This document shows positions 13,987 through 19,696 of a stretch of 19,696 bases of DNA, piece by piece. The position numbers were made by a program, and so were the translations under genes. Source of the DNA: Opitutaceae bacterium (GTDB lineage Bacteria; Verrucomicrobiota; Verrucomicrobiia; Opitutales; Opitutaceae); the NCBI GenBank assembly GCA_025352845.1, contig JANXSC010000278.1:1-19696 (forward strand), written 5' to 3'. The notes beneath the pieces were generated by a model. The model did not search any database and was not told the origin of the DNA. It saw nothing but the letters and a program-made list of their open reading frames with translations. The stretch's first letter is position 1. Each line of letters begins with the position of its first letter.

Positions 13987-15327
13987 ATGCGTCTCTCGCG
14001 CCTTCCAATCGCCCTATTTGTCTCGGGAATCTTTGCCCATCTCGCCAGCGCCGCGGACCCGGCGTTGCGCGACACAGTCGAAAAGATAGTCGCCGCCGAC
14101 TACGCGTCGCTCGACGCGTTCTACAAAGACCTCCACGCCCACCCCGAACTCTCGCTCATGGAGGAACGCACCGCCGCCAAGGTCGCGGGCGAACTCCGCG
14201 CCGCGGGCTATGAGGTCACGGAAAAGTTCGGCGGCTTCGGGGTCGTCGGCGTTTTGAAAAACGGCGCCGGTCCCACGCTCCTCATCCGCTGCGATCTCGA
14301 CGGGCTGCCCGTGCCGGAGGAGACCGGGCTGCCCTACGCGAGCCAGGCCCGCATGAAAAACCTCGCCGGCCAGGAGGTGCCCACGATGCACGCCTGCGGC
14401 CACGACATCCACATGACCTGCCTCGTCGGCACCGCCCGCGTGCTCGCCGCGCTGCGCGACCGCTGGGCCGGCACCCTCGTGTTCGTCGGCCAGCCGGCCG
14501 AGGAGGGCGGCGCCGGCGCGCGCTCGATGCTCAGCGCGGGCCTTTTCCGGAAATTTCCCAAACCCGACTTCGCCCTCGCGCTGCACGACAGCGCCGTGCT
14601 CCCCACCGGCACGGTCGGCACGGTCGAGGGCTTCGCGATGGCGAACGTCGATAGCGTGGACATCACCGTGCGCGGCGTCGGCGGCCACGGGGCCTGGCCG
14701 CACACCACCAAGGATCCCATCGTGCTCGCCGCGCGGATCGTGACGGCGCTCCAGACCATCGTGAGCCGCGAGACGCGCCCGCTCGATCCCGCCGTCGTCA
14801 CCGTCGGCTCGATTCACGGCGGCACCAAGCACAACATCATCCCCGACGAGGTGAAGCTCCAGCTCACGCTGCGCTCCTACTCCGACAATGTGCGGCAGCA
14901 CACCCTCGCGGCGATTCGGCGCATCTGCCGCGGCGAGGCGATCGCGGCGGGACTGCCCGACGAGCTGCACCCGATCGTGACCGTGCTGAACTCCGAGGGC
15001 ACGCCCGCCACGCGCAACGATCCCGCGCTCACCCGCCGCGTGCACGCGGCGCTCGTCGGAGCGCTCGGCGAAGGCAACGTCCGCACCGTCGATCCCGTGA
15101 TGGGCGGCGAGGATTTCAGCGAGTTCGGCCGCACGGTGGAAAAAGTGCCGATCTGCCTGTTCTGGCTCGGGGCGGTCGATCCGGCCAAGGTCGCCGAGAG
15201 CGAACGCACGGGCACACCGCTGCCCTCGCTGCACTCGAGCAAGTTTGCCCCCGTGCCCGAGCCGACGATCAAGACCGGCATCGCGGCGATGAGCGCGGCG
15301 GCGCTCGATCTGCTGGCGAAAAAGTAA
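13987..15327 (+). CDS. Exported M20D-family amidohydrolase (IAA/hippurate-hydrolase-like)
   Basis: This 446-residue protein has a signal peptide (MRLSRLPIALFVSGIFAHLA, cut after ASA). The M20D pattern follows: DLHAHPELSLMEERT, RCDLDGLPVPEETGLPYAS, and the metal site MHACGHDIHMT with H135, C137, H139 and D140. PAEEGGAGA supplies the catalytic/metal Glu (E172, E173), H200 (ALALHDS) follows, and GGEDFSEF and LHSSKFAP lie near the C-terminus. Such enzymes hydrolyse N-acyl amino acids or peptide-like amides with two divalent metals. The insertion of the dimerisation domain is at about residues 210-320 (VRGVGGHGAWPHTT). Export points to a periplasmic substrate. Its closeness to the locus making possible acyl-amino-acid products is suggestive only. 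It is separated from the MBL gene by 75 bases. Confidence 0.92.
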   Translation: MRLSRLPIALFVSGIFAHLASAADPALRDTVEKIVAADYASLDAFYKDLHAHPELSLMEERTAAKVAGELRAAGYEVTEKFGGFGVVGVLKNGAGPTLLIRCDLDGLPVPEETGLPYASQARMKNLAGQEVPTMHACGHDIHMTCLVGTARVLAALRDRWAGTLVFVGQPAEEGGAGARSMLSAGLFRKFPKPDFALALHDSAVLPTGTVGTVEGFAMANVDSVDITVRGVGGHGAWPHTTKDPIVLAARIVTALQTIVSRETRPLDPAVVTVGSIHGGTKHNIIPDEVKLQLTLRSYSDNVRQHTLAAIRRICRGEAIAAGLPDELHPIVTVLNSEGTPATRNDPALTRRVHAALVGALGEGNVRTVDPVMGGEDFSEFGRTVEKVPICLFWLGAVDPAKVAESERTGTPLPSLHSSKFAPVPEPTIKTGIAAMSAAALDLLAKK

Positions 15328-15397
15328 TCAGGCGCGCCGGGTTTCGCGCGAAGTTTGCCAACGCCGCGACAACCGGCCTAGCTGTCGGACTCCTCCC

Positions 15398-15931
15398 ATG
15401 CGCAGCATCCATGTTCTCCTCATTCTCGGCGTGTTCCTCGCCGGGGCCGCCGTTATCACGCGCTCCGGCGTGTTCCTGCGGAAAAATCCCGGCCGCCCGA
15501 TCAACAGCGCGATGCGCGAGGCGCTCGACAAACAGAACCCGCAATACACGACCGAGGACGATCTGCTGATCGCGAAACTTTTCGGCACCGCGCACAAGCT
15601 GCCGTCCGGCCTGCGCTACGTCGTCCTCGCACCCGGCGCCGGCGACGCCACCCCCAAAGTCGGCGAGGAAGCGATCGTCCACTACGACGGCCGGCTGCTC
15701 GACGGCACGCCGTTCGACAGCTCGCATCGCAAGGGCGTGCCCTTCACGTTCCGCATCGGCACCGGCGCCGTGATCGCGGGTTGGGACGAGGTGTTTCGCA
15801 CCATGAAGCGCGGCGAGAAGCGCACCCTCATCATCCCGCACTGGCTCGCCTACGGCGAAAAAGGCCGACCGCCCAGCATCCCGCCGCGGGCCACGCTCGT
15901 CTTCGACGTCGAGCTGCTCGACTGGCGGTAA
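15398..15931 (+). CDS. Membrane-anchored FKBP-type peptidylprolyl isomerase
   Basis: This is a 177-residue protein. Residues 1-22 are a single hydrophobic segment (IHVLLILGVFLAGAAVI), acting as an uncleaved anchor or signal peptide. Residues about 70-177 are a complete FKBP domain: SGLRYVVLAPG, IVHYDGRLLDGTPFDSS (Tyr, Phe and Asp of the pocket), VIAGWDEVFRTMKRGEKRTL (pocket Trp), IPHWLAYGEKG and LVFDVELLDW. It should assist folding of exported proteins by prolyl isomerisation. It lies 70 bases after the amidohydrolase and may be co-transcribed with it. A GC-rich hairpin and a long inverted repeat follow at once. The start at 15398 is the only good one. Confidence 0.92.
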   Translation: MRSIHVLLILGVFLAGAAVITRSGVFLRKNPGRPINSAMREALDKQNPQYTTEDDLLIAKLFGTAHKLPSGLRYVVLAPGAGDATPKVGEEAIVHYDGRLLDGTPFDSSHRKGVPFTFRIGTGAVIAGWDEVFRTMKRGEKRTLIIPHWLAYGEKGRPPSIPPRATLVFDVELLDWR

Positions 15932-15933
15932 CA

Positions 15934-15952
15934 CCGCGCGCGCAGCGCGCGG
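15934..15952. terminator. GC-rich hairpin after the FKBP gene
   Basis: CCGCGCGC and GCGCGCGG are perfect 8-base arms around the loop GCA, starting two bases after the stop at 15931. No T tract follows on either strand, so it is not a classic intrinsic terminator. It may still stop or stabilise the converging transcripts. Confidence 0.4.
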
Positions 15953-16068
15953 AAATCCCGAACGCCAAAAATTCAAACGCCAAAAAATTCCAACCGCTAC
16001 ACTCCGCCGTTGGTTGGAGCTTGGCCGTTGAAATTTATTTGGCGTTTGAATTTTGGCGTTTGGGATTT
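15953..16068. repeat. Long AT-rich inverted repeat between convergent genes
   Basis: The left arm (15953-15996, with AACGCCAAAAATTCAAACGC) and the right arm (about 16023-16068, with GCGTTTGAATTTTGGCGTTT) are reverse complements over about 43 bases with a few mismatches. Each arm repeats the unit AACGCCAAA. The low GC contrasts strongly with the surroundings. It ends eight bases from the stop of the minus-strand YgjP-like gene and fills the whole gap between the convergent genes. Confidence 0.85.
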
Positions 16069-16076
16069 TCCTGAAA

Positions 16077-16874
16077 TCAGAGCCCCACCAGTGTCCCGTT
16101 GCGCCGGATCCAGCGCTCGGCCTCGCGCCATTCGGGGCAGACCTCGGCGACGCGCGCCCAGAAGCGCGGCGAGTGGTTCATCTCCCGCAGGTGCATCAGC
16201 TCATGGTGGATGATGTAGTCGCGCACGAAGTCGGGCGTCTGCACGAGCCGCCAGTTGAGCGAAATGGTCCCGTTTTCCGAGCACGAGCCCCAGCGCGAAC
16301 GCTGGTTGCGCACCGCCACGAGCTTCACCTCCACGCCCACCACGGCCGCGAGTTCCCACGCGCGCGCCGGCAGCTCGATCTTCGCCCGCCGCGCGAAGTG
16401 CGCCTCGAGCGTGGGCCGCAGATCGCTGTCGAGGTGGGGGACGCGAAACACATCCGCGGCGAGGCACACCTTGGGCCGCGGCGGCAGGCCGGGGCCGCCA
16501 AACGGATCCATCGTGGCGGCCACGCGGATCTCCGTCATCTGGCCGCGCCACAAGACGTGCGTGCCCACGGTCCAAAATTCCGCCGCGCGGGGCCGGCGGC
16601 TCTGGCGGGCGCGCGCGCGCTCCAGCCATTCGTGATGCAGCTCGACGAAGCGGCGCGCCTCGCGCTCCGAACCGCGCACGGGAATCGTCGCGACCGCCGT
16701 GCCGTCGCGCCGCAACGTGAGCCGGTAGCTGTGTGCGCGCCGGCTGCGTTCAAACACGATGGCGCCGGCGGACGCTTGCGGGGCGGCGGAGCGCGGAATC
16801 ACGATCGGCTGAAGCCGCGGAGCGGCTGCAGGAGCGAGAAAGGCAAGGAGGGTTTGGCGCCCGTCTTCGAACAT
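16077..16874 (-). CDS. YgjP-like (DUF45) zinc metalloprotease
   Basis: This is a 265-residue protein. The zinc motif HELMH is at residues 224-228 (DYIIHHELMHLREMNHSPRF), with H234 as probable third ligand. The family signature NQRSRWGSCSENGTISLNWR lies just before it. The N-terminal part (RAHSYRLTLRRDGTAVATIP) is the usual beta-rich start of the domain. Members are predicted cytoplasmic gluzincin-type proteases, often near restriction-modification or housekeeping genes; the substrates are unknown. About 30 residues at the N-terminus (LLAFLAPAAAPRLQPIVIP) are not part of the domain. It is the last of four minus-strand genes, 68 bases after the hydroxy-acid oxidase. The ATG at 16874 is the only clear start. 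Confidence 0.9.
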   Translation of the reverse strand: MFEDGRQTLLAFLAPAAAPRLQPIVIPRSAAPQASAGAIVFERSRRAHSYRLTLRRDGTAVATIPVRGSEREARRFVELHHEWLERARARQSRRPRAAEFWTVGTHVLWRGQMTEIRVAATMDPFGGPGLPPRPKVCLAADVFRVPHLDSDLRPTLEAHFARRAKIELPARAWELAAVVGVEVKLVAVRNQRSRWGSCSENGTISLNWRLVQTPDFVRDYIIHHELMHLREMNHSPRFWARVAEVCPEWREAERWIRRNGTLVGL

Positions 16875-16942
16875 TCGTTTCTTTGAGTTGCGATTTCGTC
16901 ACGAATCACGCCCGCGTCAACGCCGCGCACGCTTTTTCGACG

Positions 16943-18142
16943 CTACCGCCAGATCACGTCGCGATCGATCTGCGCCACGGTGGTGCGGCCGGTGAGCGCC
17001 ATCGCCATCTCGAACTCGCGGCGGAGGATGTTCACGACGCGCGCCACGCCGTCCGCGCCGCCGACCGCGAGGCCGTAAAGATAAGGCCGCCCAATGAGCA
17101 CCGCCGAAGCGCCGAACGAAATCGCTTTCAGCACATCGGTGCCGCGGCGGATGCCGCCGTCGACGAGCACGGGCACGCGGCCGCCGATGCGCGCCGCAAC
17201 TTCCGGCAGCGCATCGATCGTGGCGGGCAGCGTGTCGAGATTGCGCCCGCCGTGATTGGAAACGATGAGACCCGCCGCGCCGACATCCACGGCGCGCGCG
17301 GCATCGTCGGCGTTCATCACACCCTTCAGCACGACGGGCAGTTTCGTGATCGAGCGCAGCCACTCGATTTCCTTCCACGTGAGTTTCGGATCGAGCAGCG
17401 CGCTGTAGATCGTGTCTTCCGTCGCGCGGTGGCCGCCGGTCGCGGTTTTCAGGCCCTTGAGATTGGCGCGCTCGATGCCGGGCGGGAGCGTAAATTTCGT
17501 GCGCGTCTCGCGGTAGCGCGCGCCGAGCACGGGCGAATCGACGGTGACTACGAGCACCTCATAGCGCGCGGCCTCGGCGCGGCGGATAAGTTCGCGCGTA
17601 AATTCGCGGTCAGGCTGCACGTAGAGTTGAAACCATTTTGGTCCCGGCGCGGCGCTCGCCACGTCTTCGAGACTCGTCGTCGCCGAGGTGCTCACGACCA
17701 TCAGTGCACCCGAGGCATGGGCACCGCGCGCCGTCGCGACCTCGCCGTCGGGATGCGCGAGTTTGTGATAAGCCGTCGGTGCGAGGAGAATCGGGAAGGC
17801 GAGTTCGCGGCCAAACAGCGTCACGCGCGTGTCGAGCACCGAAACATCTACGAGGATGCGCGGTCGCAGCCGCAGGCGCGAATAGGCCTCGTGGTTCCAG
17901 CGCAACGAGAGTTCGTCCGCCGCGCCGCCGCTGATGTAGTTCCAGCCCATCGTCGTCATGCGAGTGGGGGCGAGTTTCTCGTAGTCGAAAATATCGGCGG
18001 GCGTGTCCGCCGCAGCCGCACCGGCGGCGCCCACGCCACCCGCCGCGGCCACCGCGCCTGTCACTGTGCTTTCGGCGGCCAGCACCGAGCCGCCGGCCAG
18101 GAGTCCGGTGGTGCGCAGCATTTCGCGTCGCGTGATCGCCAT
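16943..18142 (-). CDS. Tat-exported FMN-dependent alpha-hydroxy-acid oxidase/dehydrogenase
   Basis: This 399-residue protein begins MAITRREMLRTTGLLAGGSV, a twin-arginine signal peptide followed by an Ala/Gly-rich stretch up to about residue 46. The rest is a full FMN TIM barrel of the lactate/glycolate oxidase family. Active-site equivalents are present: Y174 (WFQLYVQ), D202 and R209 (VTVDSPVLGARYRETR), K273 (VVLKGVM), and the catalytic base H297 with R300 (SNHGGRNLD). The phosphate-binding loops DGGIRRGTD and IGRPYLYG are also present. It oxidises a 2-hydroxy acid to a 2-keto acid; whether the acceptor is oxygen or a quinone cannot be decided. Periplasmic export after FMN loading in the cytoplasm is implied by the Tat signal. 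The ATG at 18142 gives the Tat motif. Confidence 0.92.
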   Translation of the reverse strand: MAITRREMLRTTGLLAGGSVLAAESTVTGAVAAAGGVGAAGAAAADTPADIFDYEKLAPTRMTTMGWNYISGGAADELSLRWNHEAYSRLRLRPRILVDVSVLDTRVTLFGRELAFPILLAPTAYHKLAHPDGEVATARGAHASGALMVVSTSATTSLEDVASAAPGPKWFQLYVQPDREFTRELIRRAEAARYEVLVVTVDSPVLGARYRETRTKFTLPPGIERANLKGLKTATGGHRATEDTIYSALLDPKLTWKEIEWLRSITKLPVVLKGVMNADDAARAVDVGAAGLIVSNHGGRNLDTLPATIDALPEVAARIGGRVPVLVDGGIRRGTDVLKAISFGASAVLIGRPYLYGLAVGGADGVARVVNILRREFEMAMALTGRTTVAQIDRDVIWR

Positions 18143-18221
18143 GATGAAGATTGGGAGGGGAAGACACGGCACCCGCCGTCGTCGTTTACGTCGTGTCGCA
18201 ACGCGCGCCGTTGCGCCAGAA

Positions 18222-18803
18222 TTATCTTTGCCGCGTGCATCGCTGCCGAAGCGCATGCCAGAGCGTCGCCACTTCGCCCGTGTGCTCCGGCACCAGCAGC
18301 ACGATCGCCATCTCTTCGATGCCCGCAGCCACGAGCAGCGCGATCGCGGCGTGGAATGGAAGGGCGGTCCACTCCGCCAGGAGCGGTATGAGCGAGAGCG
18401 CGCAGAGCACCGCCCCGGCCTTCGCGCCCCACGTATGGTAGCACGGCGCGCGGCCGAGCCGCACGAAACCCAAAACCACCACGCCGAAAAACGCGCTGAG
18501 CCCGACCGCGATCCACGGCAGCTCGCGGCGCGTGATCTCCGGCCAGAGCAGCGCGATCCCGGAAAGCCCGGTGATCATCGTCAGGTAGTCGGCCGCGCTG
18601 TCGAGTTTGCGGCCCAGTTCCGTGTGCGCGTTGAACCGTCGCGCAAAAAATCCGTCGAGCGCATCGGTCGAGAGCGCCGCCGCGAGCAGCCCGATGAACC
18701 ATGGGCGCGATCCCGCCATTGCCACCGTCAGCAACGCCGGCATCAGCGCGATACGGACGCCGCTGAGCAGGTTGGGCCAGAGTTTGGGGTCGACGCCGGG
18801 CAT
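18222..18803 (-). CDS. CDP-alcohol phosphatidyltransferase family membrane protein
   Basis: This is a 193-residue integral membrane protein. It carries the complete family signature D(x2)DG(x2)AR(x8)G(x3)D(x3)D at D47, D50-G51, A54-R55, G64, D68 and D72 (TDALDGFFARRFNAHTELG, then RKLDSAAD). About five or six hydrophobic helices follow or flank it (IALMPALLTVAMAG, AVGLSAFFGVVVLGF, AAIALLVAAGIEEMAIVLLV). These enzymes transfer a phosphatidyl group from CDP-diacylglycerol to an alcohol such as glycerol phosphate, serine or inositol; the acceptor is not determinable here. The ATG at 18803 starts the conserved PNLLSGVRI region. A GATACT lies just before the ATG on the coding strand and could be a -10 giving a short or absent leader. 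It lies 35 bases downstream of the phosphoesterase gene. Confidence 0.9.
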   Translation of the reverse strand: MPGVDPKLWPNLLSGVRIALMPALLTVAMAGSRPWFIGLLAAALSTDALDGFFARRFNAHTELGRKLDSAADYLTMITGLSGIALLWPEITRRELPWIAVGLSAFFGVVVLGFVRLGRAPCYHTWGAKAGAVLCALSLIPLLAEWTALPFHAAIALLVAAGIEEMAIVLLVPEHTGEVATLWHALRQRCTRQR

Positions 18804-18838
18804 GAGGCAGTATCGTCGCGGTGCGCGTGACCGCGAGC

Positions 18839-19273
18839 TTACACGCGCACGATTTCCCACCGCGTCAACTTTCCCGCCTCGACCGTCAGCCATGCAAAAC
18901 TCGGCGGCACCCCGCGCGGTCGCGTGATGCACCCCGGATTGAGCCAGCGCACGCCACCGATCACCTCATCGCGCGGCACGTGGGTGTGGCCGTGCAATAC
19001 CGCCTGCACTCCCTTCGGCGCGCGCGAGGGAGGAATATGCGTCAGGTAAAACGTCACGCCCGCACGTTTCAGTTCGAGGTCCAACGGCCACGCGAAATGC
19101 CCGTCGCAGTTTCCCAGCACCACGCGCATCGGCGGCCCGAGCTGCTCGAATTCCACCAGCGTCGCCGGATCGCACACGTCGCCGAGATGCCAGATCTCGT
19201 CGGCCCCGCGCAGCCGCCCCGGCAGCGATGCGGGAAATCGATCGTGCGTGTCGGAGAGGACGGCAATGCGCAT
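18839..19273 (-). CDS. YfcE/MJ0936-type metallophosphoesterase
   Basis: This 144-residue protein carries all calcineurin-like metal motifs in order: D8 and H10 (AVLSDTHDRFP), HLGDVCD (about 29-35), GNCDGH (about 54-59), THIPPS and HGHTHVPR. It ends with the GGVRWLNPGCITRPRG pattern of the YfcE family. Relatives hydrolyse phosphodiesters with two divalent metals in the cytoplasm. The physiological substrate is unknown. It is the first gene of the four-gene minus-strand run and is divergent from the Y-family polymerase across 67 bases, which must hold both promoters. The ATG at 19273 is followed directly by the first strand, so the start is secure. Confidence 0.92.
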   Translation of the reverse strand: MRIAVLSDTHDRFPASLPGRLRGADEIWHLGDVCDPATLVEFEQLGPPMRVVLGNCDGHFAWPLDLELKRAGVTFYLTHIPPSRAPKGVQAVLHGHTHVPRDEVIGGVRWLNPGCITRPRGVPPSFAWLTVEAGKLTRWEIVRV

Positions 19274-19340
19274 GACGCAAACCTAAGCCCGTCGCGCGCG
19301 GCTTGCACAGCGGTTTTTCGCGGCTCAGTTTTTCCGCGCC

Positions 19341-19696
19341 GTGCTCCGCAATCTCGCCATCGACTTCGATTCGTTCTTCGCCTCCGTCGAGCAGCAGGAG
19401 CGGCCGGAGCTGCGCGGCCGGCCTGTGGGCGTCGTGCCCGTCATGGCCGAGACCACCGGCTGCATCGCGATCAGCATCGAGGCGAAAAAACTCGGCCTCA
19501 AGCGCAACGTCCGCGTCGCCGAGGCGCGCCAGTTGTGTCCCGGCATCGCCATCGTCGAGTCGCGGCCCGAGGTTTACATCGCCTACCACCGCCGGCTCAA
19601 AGCGATCATCGAATCCTGCGTGCCGGTGAAAAAAGTGCAGTCCATCGACGAATTGGAGTGCGAGCTCACCCGCGATTTCGGCGCCGCGCCCGAGCG
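19341..19696 (+). CDS. Divergent Y-family DNA polymerase, DinB-like (C-terminus beyond window)
   Basis: There are 118 codons to the window edge. The start is GTG at 19341; no in-frame ATG lies upstream, and the conserved first strand begins at once (LRNLAIDFDSFFASVEQQER). Catalytic acids are present: D8, and D103-E104 in the segment VQSIDELECEL. F13 is in the steric-gate position that excludes ribonucleotides. The segment that in DinB/Dpo4 reads YEAR, contacting the incoming triphosphate, is IEAK here (residues 46-49), so Tyr becomes Ile and Arg becomes Lys. These enzymes copy damaged DNA. The variation and the shortened palm sequence suggest a divergent subfamily. The finger/thumb and little-finger domains lie outside the window. 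Confidence 0.88.
   Translation, partial: MLRNLAIDFDSFFASVEQQERPELRGRPVGVVPVMAETTGCIAISIEAKKLGLKRNVRVAEARQLCPGIAIVESRPEVYIAYHRRLKAIIESCVPVKKVQSIDELECELTRDFGAAPE

Noticed and set aside
16733..18391. Plus-strand reading frame of 552 codons, Arg/His-rich
   Set aside because: It lies antisense to the FMN oxidase, whose complete active site is on the other strand; no recognisable domain.

Overview
The window is about 19.7 kb of high-GC bacterial chromosome with closely packed genes. Gene content and style suggest Verrucomicrobiota, probably an Opitutaceae-like organism: a TIR/TolB-like/TPR membrane protein, secreted LysM coiled-coil proteins, a divergent Y-family polymerase, pyrimidine-rich leaders mostly without a clear Shine-Dalgarno, and several classes of palindromic repeats. 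This assignment is inference; there is no rRNA or marker gene to prove it. No tRNA, rRNA, CRISPR array, transposase or phage gene was seen, and no gene-free stretch exceeds 300 bases.

Layout. (1) 1-2445, minus strand: two paralogous exported coiled-coil proteins in tandem, the first cut by the window edge and the second ending in a LysM domain. (2) 2737-6721, plus strand: a PpnP-type nucleoside phosphorylase, a TIR-TM-TolB-like-TPR protein with a perfect 27-bp-arm palindrome inside its reading frame, and an exported cyclophilin followed by an intrinsic terminator. (3) 6877-7565: a Phd/YefM antitoxin and VapC-type PIN toxin pair with a palindromic operator candidate. (4) 7579-13911: a compact candidate biosynthetic locus. 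A plus-strand SDR converges on a minus-strand, translationally coupled operon (ATP-grasp, FemAB/BioF2-like GNAT, Rieske oxygenase), which diverges from a coupled plus-strand pair (KAS III-like synthase, metallo-beta-lactamase-fold hydrolase). (5) 13987-15931, plus strand: an exported M20D amidohydrolase and a membrane-anchored FKBP. (6) 16077-19273, minus strand: a phosphodiesterase-like metallophosphoesterase, a CDP-alcohol phosphatidyltransferase, a Tat-exported FMN hydroxy-acid oxidase and a YgjP-type metalloprotease. (7) 19341 to the end, plus strand: the start of a Y-family DNA polymerase.

How it may work together. The strongest candidate for an undescribed system is block 4. A decarboxylative condensing enzyme, a hydrolase or thioesterase, a carboxylate-amine ligase, an N-acyltransferase-like enzyme, a Rieske oxygenase and an SDR would be enough to assemble, amidate and oxidise a small acyl-amino-acid-type product without a PKS or NRPS. 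No carrier protein is encoded here, so acyl groups would come from primary metabolism. I do not recognise this exact combination as a named pathway.

A second theme is repetitive DNA. At least five palindromic elements of four types lie in the window: one within a gene and in frame, the others in gaps between genes.
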